Shown here piece by piece: positions 5,921-12,594 of a stretch of 21,676 nt of DNA. This stretch comes from JAVVTQ01 sp036653595 (GTDB lineage Bacteria; Bacillota; Clostridia; Oscillospirales; Ruminococcaceae). The position numbers were made by a program, and so were the translations under genes. The stretch is from positions 1 to 21,676 of the forward strand of contig JAVVTQ010000026.1 of the NCBI GenBank assembly GCA_036653595.1, written 5' to 3'. The notes under the pieces were generated by a model. The model had not been told where the DNA came from and did no database searches. It saw nothing but the letters and a program-made list of their open reading frames with translations. The stretch's first letter is position 1. Every line of letters starts with the position of its first letter.

Positions 5921-7197
5921 ATATGGAAGCTGTCATTAAACCGTCGAAGCTCAGCGGCAAAATAAATGCTATATCCTCGAAATCCGACGCGCACAGGGCA
6001 CTTATCTGCGCTGCATTGGCTGACAGTCCAACAAAAGTGCTTGTAAATTCCTTCTCTGACGACATTGAGGCGACTGTGGGCGCGCTGACGGCGCTCGGTG
6101 CAAAAATTATCCGCACAGAGCATGGGCTGACCGTCATGCCCACCGAGCATGTCGAGGCAGAGCCGCAAATTGACTGCCGTGAAAGCGGCTCAACGCTGCG
6201 CTTTTTGCTTCCGGTAGCGGCGGCGATGTGCCGAAAAGCAACGGTAACTGGGCGCGGACGGCTTCCGCAAAGGCCTATGTCTCCGCTTATAGATGAGCTT
6301 GCTTTGCACGGCTGTGATATCGGCGGAAAGAGACTTCCGATGACGGTGTCGGGAGGGCTATTGCCGGGAAAATATGAGATTGGCGGCGACATAAGCTCGC
6401 AATTCATATCGGGGCTGTTATTTGCACTGCCGATGCTCTGCAAAGACAGCGAGATTGTGCTTACCTCCCCATTGCAATCCTCAGGTTACGTCAACATGAC
6501 GATAAAGACACTTGCAAATTTTAATATTGAGATAATTGAGACAAAAACGGGATTTAGAGTGCCCGGAAAACAAAACTATATTACTTGTGGAGAATATAAG
6601 GTCGAGGGAGACTGGTCGAACAGCGCTTTTTGGCTTGCTGCGGGGGCACTTGGAAATGGCTGCGCTGTGACCGGGCTTTGTGAAAAATCGCTGCAAAAGG
6701 ACAAGGAAATTGTAGAAATACTGACTGCGCAGGGCGCTGAAGTTGAGAGCGGCGCAGAAATTATCAGCGTCAGACCGGGAGAGCCTGACTGTGAAAACAG
6801 CGAGATTGACGCCCGCGAGATACCTGATTTGGTGCCAATAGCAGCCGTACTGGCATGTAAAAAAAAGGCAAAAACAGTTTTTACAAACTGTGAAAGGCTG
6901 CGACTAAAGGAAAGCGACAGGCTGGAGGCAGTGCGCGAGATGATTTGCGCACTTGGCGGAGAAGCGCGGTGCAGTGAGAGCACGCTGACGATTGTAGGAA
7001 GCGGGAGCCTGCGAGGAGGCATCGTTGACAGCAAGAATGACCACAGAATCGCGATGTCGGCAGCGATTGCTGCTGCGCTTTGCAGCGAGAATGTTATTAT
7101 TACGGGCGCTGACGCAGTGAAAAAATCTTATCCTGATTTCTTTTGTGATTACATAAAACTCGGAGGTGAGGGCGATGTCGTCAAGTTTCGGAAATAA
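5917..7197 (+). CDS. aroA: 3-phosphoshikimate 1-carboxyvinyltransferase (EPSP synthase)
   Basis: AroA adds the enolpyruvyl group of PEP to shikimate 3-phosphate. The 426-residue protein has the expected motifs: SSKSDAHRALI with Lys22, Ser23 and Arg27, the LPQRPMSPLIDEL element, KESDR (331-335) and NDHRIAMS (374-381). The PEP-site stretch that is NAGTAMRP in E. coli reads ESGSTLRF here, so the positions equivalent to A95, T97 and P101 differ. This form is common in Clostridia and may alter glyphosate response, but that cannot be judged from sequence alone. The gene overlaps aroB by 4 bases and its 3' end overlaps aroC by 23 bases. Confidence 0.95.
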   Translation: MNMEAVIKPSKLSGKINAISSKSDAHRALICAALADSPTKVLVNSFSDDIEATVGALTALGAKIIRTEHGLTVMPTEHVEAEPQIDCRESGSTLRFLLPVAAAMCRKATVTGRGRLPQRPMSPLIDELALHGCDIGGKRLPMTVSGGLLPGKYEIGGDISSQFISGLLFALPMLCKDSEIVLTSPLQSSGYVNMTIKTLANFNIEIIETKTGFRVPGKQNYITCGEYKVEGDWSNSAFWLAAGALGNGCAVTGLCEKSLQKDKEIVEILTAQGAEVESGAEIISVRPGEPDCENSEIDAREIPDLVPIAAVLACKKKAKTVFTNCERLRLKESDRLEAVREMICALGGEARCSESTLTIVGSGSLRGGIVDSKNDHRIAMSAAIAAALCSENVIITGADAVKKSYPDFFCDYIKLGGEGDVVKFRK

Positions 7198-8269
7198 TCT
7201 AAAATTGAGCGTTTTTGGGCAATCACACTCCGAAAAAATCGGGGTTGTCATCGATGGTCTGCCGTCGGGAAAGCTTTTGGATTTTGAGGCGATTCGGCGC
7301 TTTCTTGAGAGAAGAAGGTCAAAAAAGGACGGTTTGACTACTGCCAGAAGTGAGGCGGATGCTTTTACAATTCTGTCAGGAGCCGAAGACGGCAGGACAT
7401 GCGGAGCGCCGCTGTGTGCGGTATTCGAAAATTCGGACACGCGCTCTGCCGATTACGACAATATGCGTGTCACTCCGCGTCCATCACATGCGGACTATGC
7501 GGCATTTATGAAGTATAAGGGTGCAAATGACACGAGAGGCGGCGGGCATTTTTCGGGAAGACTGACAGCGCCGCTTTGCTTTGCAGGGGCAGTCTGCATG
7601 GAATATTTGCATGACATGAACGTTGAAATTGCTGCGCACATCGCAAAAATCGGACATGAAGAGGACTCGCGCTTTGATGAGGTTGCGCTTTGCGACAATG
7701 AGCTAAAAAGACTTTTGGAGAAAAAATTTCCGGTGCTCGACGACGCGGCGGGCGAGCGGATGAGGACGACTATCAGGGGCGCGGCATCTGCCGGGGACTC
7801 TGTCGGTGGAAGCATTGAGTGCGGTGTGACAGGCTTGGCGGTGGGACTGGGCGAGCCGATGTTCGACGGACTTGAGAACAGAATAGCACAGGCTGTATTT
7901 GCCATTCCCGCAGTCAAGGGAATTGAGTTCGGCGCCGGCTTTGAGGTCGCGAAAATGAATGGCAGCGAATGCAACGATGCATTCTATACCGAAAACGGAG
8001 AAGTTAAAACACGAACAAACAACTGTGGAGGAATATTGGGAGGGCTGTCCTCGGGAATGCCGCTCATATTCCGTGCCGCATTCAAACCAACACCCTCTAT
8101 TTCAATCGAACAGGACTCGGTTGACCTCGAGCGCATGTGCGATGTGCGGATGGCAGTAGTCGGACGGCATGACCCATGTGTCGTTGTCCGTGCCGTTCCA
8201 TGTGTTGAGGCGATGGCGGCTATCGCAATATTTGATTTGATTTTGGGGGATAGAGAGTATGGAAATTGA
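7175..8269 (+). CDS. aroC: Chorismate synthase
   Basis: AroC makes chorismate from EPSP with reduced FMN as cofactor, the seventh and last common step. The start is ATG 7175, eight bases after GGAGG (7162-7166); an in-frame GTG at 7166 overlaps the binding site and is rejected. The protein has 364 residues, normal for the family. The signature regions are recognisable but of a variant type: GQSHSEKIGVVIDGLPSG instead of G(E)SHG, RGGGHFSGRLT instead of GGRSSARET, and GRHDPCVVVRAVP near the end. GGILGGLSSGMPL, which lines the FMN pocket, is intact. The gene overlaps aroA by 23 bases and pheA by 11 bases. Confidence 0.94.
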   Translation: MSSSFGNNLKLSVFGQSHSEKIGVVIDGLPSGKLLDFEAIRRFLERRRSKKDGLTTARSEADAFTILSGAEDGRTCGAPLCAVFENSDTRSADYDNMRVTPRPSHADYAAFMKYKGANDTRGGGHFSGRLTAPLCFAGAVCMEYLHDMNVEIAAHIAKIGHEEDSRFDEVALCDNELKRLLEKKFPVLDDAAGERMRTTIRGAASAGDSVGGSIECGVTGLAVGLGEPMFDGLENRIAQAVFAIPAVKGIEFGAGFEVAKMNGSECNDAFYTENGEVKTRTNNCGGILGGLSSGMPLIFRAAFKPTPSISIEQDSVDLERMCDVRMAVVGRHDPCVVVRAVPCVEAMAAIAIFDLILGDREYGN

Positions 8270-9398
8270 GCAGCTCAGAGACGAGATAAACGAAATCGAC
8301 GATGAACTTGTGGGACTATTTGAGCGAAGAATGGACGTTGCTGTGCGTGTTGCGCAGTATAAGCGCGCAAATAATGTGCCCGTGCTAAACAGAGGAAGAG
8401 AGCGCCAGATAATCGACCGCGTCACGGGTGAGGTCAAGGAGGATTTGGCCATATACACCAAAATACTCTACTCAACGCTATTTGACCTGAGCCGAAGCTA
8501 TCAGACTAGTCTGCTGTCTTGCAACTCCCAGCTTGAGGGACAGATTGTGCAAGCTGTCGAAAGCACCGCGAAGCTGTTTCCGCAAAAGGCGGTTGTGGCC
8601 TGTCAGGGGATTGAGGGAGCATATTCGCAGCAGGCGTGTGACAAGCTCTTTTCACTGCCGAATATCATGTATTTTTCGAGCTTTGACTCGGTGTTCGGCG
8701 CTGTGGCAAACGGACTTTGCAGGTATGGAATACTGCCTATAGAAAACAGCTCCTACGGCTCTGTCAATGAGGTATATGACCTGATGAAGAAGCACAGCTT
8801 TTTCATCGCGCGAAGCCTTAAGCTCAAGATTGACCACGCGCTTTTGTCAAAGCACGGGGTGAAGCTCGCTGAGGTTAAGGAAATATTCTCGCACGAGCAG
8901 GCTATCGGCCAGTGCAAAAATTTCCTGTCCTCGTTGGAGGGTGTAAAGATCACACCGGTTGAAAATACAGCGTTCGCGGCAAAGCTGGTGCTTGAAAGCG
9001 GGCGAAGCGATGTTGCTGCGATATCCTCGCAGAGCTGTGCGGAACTGTACGGCCTTTCTGTGCTTAGAGCCGACGTTGCCAATTCCGACAGCAACTACAC
9101 GCGCTTTATCTGCATATCGAAGGAGCTGGAAATCTACCCAGGAGCCAATAAGATAAGCATTATGATGAGCTTGCCGCACAGCCCGGGAGCACTTTATATG
9201 GCGATTGCAAAGTTTTCTGCGCTGGGGCTTAATCTCTGCAAAATTGAGAGCCGCCCGATTGCGGGCACCGATTTTGAATTTATGTTCTACTTTGACATGG
9301 ACGCCTCGATATACTCGCCTGAGGTGCTTCATCTGCTGGGGGATTTTCAGAAAGAGTGCGTGGGATTTACATTTCTAGGAAGCTACAGCGAGGGTTAG
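8259..9398 (+). CDS. pheA: Bifunctional chorismate mutase / prephenate dehydratase (P-protein)
   Basis: PheA converts chorismate to prephenate and then to phenylpyruvate for phenylalanine. The 379 residues show three domains. An AroQ-type chorismate mutase covers about residues 1-85 (LRDEINEIDDELVGLFERR, then YKRANNVPV). A prephenate dehydratase covers about 108-285 (GIEGAYSQQACDKLF, PIENSSYGSV and the catalytic NYTRF at 279-283). A C-terminal ACT domain covers about 296-379, with GALY and ESRP (330-333), which bind Phe in characterised P-proteins, so feedback inhibition by Phe is expected. The ATG overlaps the end of aroC by 11 bases; the stop lies one base before aroEK. Confidence 0.95.
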   Translation: MEIEQLRDEINEIDDELVGLFERRMDVAVRVAQYKRANNVPVLNRGRERQIIDRVTGEVKEDLAIYTKILYSTLFDLSRSYQTSLLSCNSQLEGQIVQAVESTAKLFPQKAVVACQGIEGAYSQQACDKLFSLPNIMYFSSFDSVFGAVANGLCRYGILPIENSSYGSVNEVYDLMKKHSFFIARSLKLKIDHALLSKHGVKLAEVKEIFSHEQAIGQCKNFLSSLEGVKITPVENTAFAAKLVLESGRSDVAAISSQSCAELYGLSVLRADVANSDSNYTRFICISKELEIYPGANKISIMMSLPHSPGALYMAIAKFSALGLNLCKIESRPIAGTDFEFMFYFDMDASIYSPEVLHLLGDFQKECVGFTFLGSYSEG

Positions 9399-9399
9399 T

Positions 9400-10641
9400 A
9401 TGGCAAAAAGATTTGGTCTTATCGGAGAGAACATCGGATACAGCCACTCAAAGTCAATTCACAAAATGCTGGCCGACTATGACTATGATATTTTATCCAT
9501 TCGGCCGCAGGAGCTCGAGAGCGTTGTGCATTCAAGCCAATACGATGGATTTAATGTGACGATTCCTTTTAAAAAGGAGGTCATGCGCTTTTGCGATGAG
9601 CTTTCCGATACGGCACAAAAAATAGGAAGCGTAAACACGCTGAGAAAAAGAAAAGACGGAACCATCTTTGGGGACAACACCGACTATGCCGGTTTTTTGT
9701 ACCTTGCAAAAAGGACAGGAATCGACTTTGACGGCAAAAAGGTTCTGGTGCTGGGAAGCGGAGGTACGAGCCTCACTGCTTGTGCCGCGATTTCAGACAG
9801 CGGCGGAGAGGTCACCGTGATATCGCGCGGCGCAGACGACAATTATGACAACATTGCGCGGCACTGTGATGCTGACATCATCGTCAACACCACGCCGCTT
9901 GGGACATGTCCAAACATGGATTTGCAGGCGGTGGATTTGTCGGGCTTTAAACGATGCAGCGGTGTGGTGGACGTCGTCTATAACCCGCTGAGGTCGCGTC
10001 TCGTTTTGCAGGCAAGGGAGCTTGGAATACGCGCCTCAGGAGGACTGCCTATGCTCGTTTCTCAGGCGAAGGAGGCGTCTTCGGTGTTTGAGGGGTGTGA
10101 AATAGCAGACAGTGAGGTTGAGCGGATCATATCGGTTTTGACAAAAAAGCTGAGCAATATAGTGCTTATAGGCATGCCGGGCTGCGGGAAAACAACCGTG
10201 GGTGCACTTGTGGCAAAAAGGCTTTCGCGCGCTCACGTTGACATTGATTCGCGCATCGTTGAAGAAGCGGGGATGAGCGTCGGCGGGATATTTGAAAAGT
10301 TCGGAGAAGAGTATTTTAGAAAACTTGAAGAAAAGGCTGTTTTTGAAGCGGGAAAAGAGCAGGGAATCGTGATCAGCACAGGCGGCGGAGCAGCTATGTC
10401 AAAAAACAACAGAAGAAGGCTTTCGCACAACGGAATAGTTGTACTGCTAAAAAGAGAAGTCTCAAGTCTTGAGATTGCAGGAAGACCTCTGTCGGCTGAC
10501 ACACAGGGGCTTATTGACATGGAGCGAAAAAGAATGCCGGTGTATCGGGCTTTTGCGGATATTGTCGCAAACAATAATGGAAAAGCGGAGAATACAGCGG
10601 AATATATTGCGGAGAAAATCAATGAAAATACTTGTTATTGA
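9400..10641 (+). CDS. aroE-aroK: Fused shikimate dehydrogenase-shikimate kinase
   Basis: One 413-residue reading frame joins two pathway enzymes. Residues 1-250 are AroE (3-dehydroshikimate to shikimate): substrate motif YSHSKS (14-19), catalytic Lys58 in NVTIPFK, Asp95 in GDNTDYAG, and the nucleotide loop GSGGTS (119-124). Residues about 252-413 are shikimate kinase: Walker A GMPGCGKT (258-265), DIDSRIVE, a STGGGA loop and an AGRPLS lid motif. There is no stop or frameshift between them and the linker is very short (around 248-253), so the join is a true fusion that makes consecutive steps 4 and 5. GAGGG precedes ATG 9400. The 3' end overlaps aroQ by 20 bases. Confidence 0.94.
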   Translation: MAKRFGLIGENIGYSHSKSIHKMLADYDYDILSIRPQELESVVHSSQYDGFNVTIPFKKEVMRFCDELSDTAQKIGSVNTLRKRKDGTIFGDNTDYAGFLYLAKRTGIDFDGKKVLVLGSGGTSLTACAAISDSGGEVTVISRGADDNYDNIARHCDADIIVNTTPLGTCPNMDLQAVDLSGFKRCSGVVDVVYNPLRSRLVLQARELGIRASGGLPMLVSQAKEASSVFEGCEIADSEVERIISVLTKKLSNIVLIGMPGCGKTTVGALVAKRLSRAHVDIDSRIVEEAGMSVGGIFEKFGEEYFRKLEEKAVFEAGKEQGIVISTGGGAAMSKNNRRRLSHNGIVVLLKREVSSLEIAGRPLSADTQGLIDMERKRMPVYRAFADIVANNNGKAENTAEYIAEKINENTCY

Positions 10642-11068
10642 CGGACCCAACATAAACATGCTCGGGATACGAGAGCCGCAGATTTACGGCGTGAAGACAT
10701 ACTGTGACCTTGTGGCGTTTGTAAAAAATGTTTGTGCTCAGAGCGGGATTGAGTGCGAGTGCTTTCAGTCAAATCACGAGGGTGCCATCGTGGATAAAAT
10801 TCAAGACGCGCTCGGACATTTTGACGCGATTGCAATAAATCCGGCGGCGTATACACACACGAGCGTCGCTATTTTGGATGCGCTCAAGGCTGTGGCGCTG
10901 CCTGCGGTTGAGGTGCACCTCACAAATGTAAATGAGCGCGATGAGTTTAGAAAAATTTCGTACGCGAGGCTGGCTTGTGAGAGGACATTTTGCGGGATGG
11001 GATTTGACAGCTACAAAATGGCTGTTGAATATCTAGCGGACAGGCTGCAAGGGAAAAAAAGAGACTAG
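10622..11068 (+). CDS. aroQ: 3-dehydroquinate dehydratase, type II
   Basis: AroQ removes water from 3-dehydroquinate to give 3-dehydroshikimate, step 3 of the pathway. The start ATG 10622 is chosen because GGAG lies just upstream within the end of aroEK and because it gives the family opening, IDGPNINMLGIREPQIYG. Longer upstream frames lack homology. The 148 residues match the usual 140-150. Key residues are present: Tyr22 (catalytic), Asn73 and Pro74 in NPAAYTHTS, His79, and His99 in EVHLTN. The FQSNHEG element is intact. It is the last gene of the operon; an intrinsic terminator begins 34 bases after its stop. Confidence 0.95.
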   Translation: MKILVIDGPNINMLGIREPQIYGVKTYCDLVAFVKNVCAQSGIECECFQSNHEGAIVDKIQDALGHFDAIAINPAAYTHTSVAILDALKAVALPAVEVHLTNVNERDEFRKISYARLACERTFCGMGFDSYKMAVEYLADRLQGKKRD

Positions 11069-11102
11069 CCGGCGTCTTAGCTGATATAATTGCAGAAAAA
11101 TG

Positions 11103-11134
11103 CCGTTCGGACAGAATTGTTCGGCGGTTTTTTT
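11103..11134 (+). terminator. Intrinsic terminator of the aro operon
   Basis: CCGTTCGGACA (11103-11113) pairs with TGTTCGGCGG (11118-11127) over a GAAT loop. The stem has ten base pairs, including G-T pairs, with one bulged C. Seven T follow (11128-11134). Confidence 0.85.
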
Positions 11135-11215
11135 GTGAAGAAATTCATATTGAAAAACACGCACTTGTGGATTTGGCAATTTGCTGCTCGCGCGGCAACT
11201 GAATTTGCGATATAT

Positions 11216-11244
11216 TTGTAATGAAGAACCGTTTAATATATAAT
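11216..11244 (+). promoter_or_regulatory. Sigma-A-like promoter of the U32 gene pair
   Basis: TTGTAA (11216-11221) and a perfect TATAAT (11239-11244) are separated by 17 bases. Transcription would start near 11250, giving a leader of about 135 bases before the first U32 gene. Confidence 0.7.
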
Positions 11245-11253
11245 CTTAACTGC

Positions 11254-11385
11254 ATGGGAAAGTTTGAAAACGGCCGCACTTCGAAGACGCAAGCACAAGG
11301 TTGGAAGAAAAGCTGCACTTGTGTGAGCGAATGTGTTGACTGTCGGACGATAATTGAAAAATTAAAAAGTAAAATTTTGAGGTGA
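11254..11385 (+). CDS. Possible small Cys-containing ORF in the U32 leader
   Basis: This frame has 43 codons from ATG 11254 to TGA 11383-11385, ending three bases before the start of the first U32 gene. It encodes a basic peptide with four clustered cysteines at 21, 23, 27 and 30 (CTCVSECVDC). No ribosome binding site precedes the ATG, which lies only a few bases after the expected transcription start, so translation would have to be leaderless. A frame this short can occur by chance. It may equally be untranslated leader RNA. Confidence 0.22.
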   Translation: MGKFENGRTSKTQAQGWKKSCTCVSECVDCRTIIEKLKSKILR

Positions 11386-11388
11386 GCG

Positions 11389-12594
11389 ATGACGAAGCCT
11401 GAGCTTTTGGCACCGGCAGGGGATTTGGAGTGTCTTAAAAGTGCGCTGCGATTTGGCGCTGACGCTGTGTATATTGGCGGCAGCTTTATGCAGCTTCGCG
11501 CGGCTGCTGCTGCTTTCGACGACGACGCGATGGAAAAGGCTGTGGAGCTTGTGCATGAGCGCTCGAAAAAGCTCTATGTCACAGTCAACAGCTTTGCAAA
11601 AAACAGCGAGATACAAAGGTTGTCGGTGTACGCAAAAAAGCTCAGTTCAATGGGTGTGGACGCGGCAATTGTCTCCGATATCGGTGCGCTTGACACAATG
11701 AAAAAAGCGGCACCAGAGCTTGAAATACACATAAGCACACAGGCGAACTGCCAAAACTACGCGGCGGCGGCGGTCTATTACAACATGGGTGCAAAGCGAG
11801 TTGTGCTTGCGCGCGAGATGTCAGTTGAGGATATAAAGATACTGAGGGAAAATACGCCCAAGGAGCTGGAGCTTGAGGCGTTTGTTCACGGGGCGATGTG
11901 CATGGCCTATTCGGGGAGATGCCTTTTGAGCGCATATCTCACAAATCGAAGCGGCAACAGAGGCGACTGCGCGCAGTCATGCAGATGGATGTACCATCTC
12001 TGCGAGGAAAAAAGACCCGGTGAGTATTTTAAAGTAGAGGAGAGCGAGGCGGGCACCGCGATACTCAGTTCGCAGGACATGTGCTGTATTGCGATTACAC
12101 AAGAGCTTGTCGAGGCGGGGGTCACGTCATTTAAAATTGAGGGGCGCATGAAATCGCCTTATTATGTAGCCACGGTGACAAACGCATATCGCAGACGAAT
12201 AGACAACACTGCGCCGCCGGAGGTGCTCGAAAAGGAACTGTGTTCTGTGAGCCACAGACCGTATTCACAGGGGTTTTATCACGGCAAAATGGATGAATTC
12301 AGACCTGACAACGGGGTATATATAAGGGACTGCACCTTTGCCGGGGTTGTTCTCGAGGGCGAAAACGGCTTATACAAGGTCGAACAGAGAAACTACTTTA
12401 AGTGCGGCGATAGTCTTGAAATTGTTTCGCCTTTAAGCGTCGGACAGAGCTTTGAGGTCAAGAAAATTCTCGACTGCGAAAAGTGCGAATGTGAATTTGC
12501 GAACAGGGCAAAGGACATATATTATATTGAGTGTCCTGTGGAGCTAAAAGCGGGAGATATGCTGAGAACAAGGCAGAAAGAGTACACAAAATGA
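11389..12594 (+). CDS. U32 family protein, TrhP/YegQ-like (probable tRNA 5-hydroxyuridine synthesis)
   Basis: This 401-residue protein belongs to the U32 'collagenase-like' family. It opens with ELLAPAGDLECLKSAL and carries the family signature EAFVHGAMCMAYSGRCLLS (163-181), then SGNRGDCAQSCR (188-199). Cys171, Cys178, Cys194 and Cys198 are spaced as expected for an iron-sulfur site. Although named peptidases, the best-studied members (E. coli TrhP/YegQ and the Bacillus pair YrrN/YrrO) hydroxylate U34 of tRNAs. The length and C-terminal beta domain fit TrhP. GAGGTGAGCG precedes ATG 11389. The TGA overlaps the ATG of a second U32 gene, mirroring the Bacillus pair arrangement. The tRNA role is inferred from family knowledge. 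Confidence 0.85.
   Translation: MTKPELLAPAGDLECLKSALRFGADAVYIGGSFMQLRAAAAAFDDDAMEKAVELVHERSKKLYVTVNSFAKNSEIQRLSVYAKKLSSMGVDAAIVSDIGALDTMKKAAPELEIHISTQANCQNYAAAAVYYNMGAKRVVLAREMSVEDIKILRENTPKELELEAFVHGAMCMAYSGRCLLSAYLTNRSGNRGDCAQSCRWMYHLCEEKRPGEYFKVEESEAGTAILSSQDMCCIAITQELVEAGVTSFKIEGRMKSPYYVATVTNAYRRRIDNTAPPEVLEKELCSVSHRPYSQGFYHGKMDEFRPDNGVYIRDCTFAGVVLEGENGLYKVEQRNYFKCGDSLEIVSPLSVGQSFEVKKILDCEKCECEFANRAKDIYYIECPVELKAGDMLRTRQKEYTK

Larger units (their letters stand above)
11135..11388. other. Intergenic stretch holding the promoter and long leader of the U32 pair
   Basis: The stretch contains a 7-bp hairpin TTGCTGC-TCGC-GCGGCAA (11181-11198), a clear promoter (11216-11244) and a leader of about 135 bases. 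In the leader, CACAAG (11294-11299) can pair with CTTGTG (11318-11323). GCACTTGTG occurs twice (11161-11169 and 11315-11323). No known riboswitch class or T-box sequence is recognised. A small Cys-containing frame inside the leader is listed separately. Confidence 0.5.

Noticed and set aside
5817..6443. Minus-strand frame of 208 codons opposite aroB/aroA
   Set aside because: It is antisense to clear aro genes, with Ser/Pro-rich low-information translation and no family match.
12531..12590. 20-residue N-terminal extension of the second U32 protein
   Set aside because: The extension overlaps the preceding U32 gene and has no family similarity. ATG 12591 gives the normal opening.
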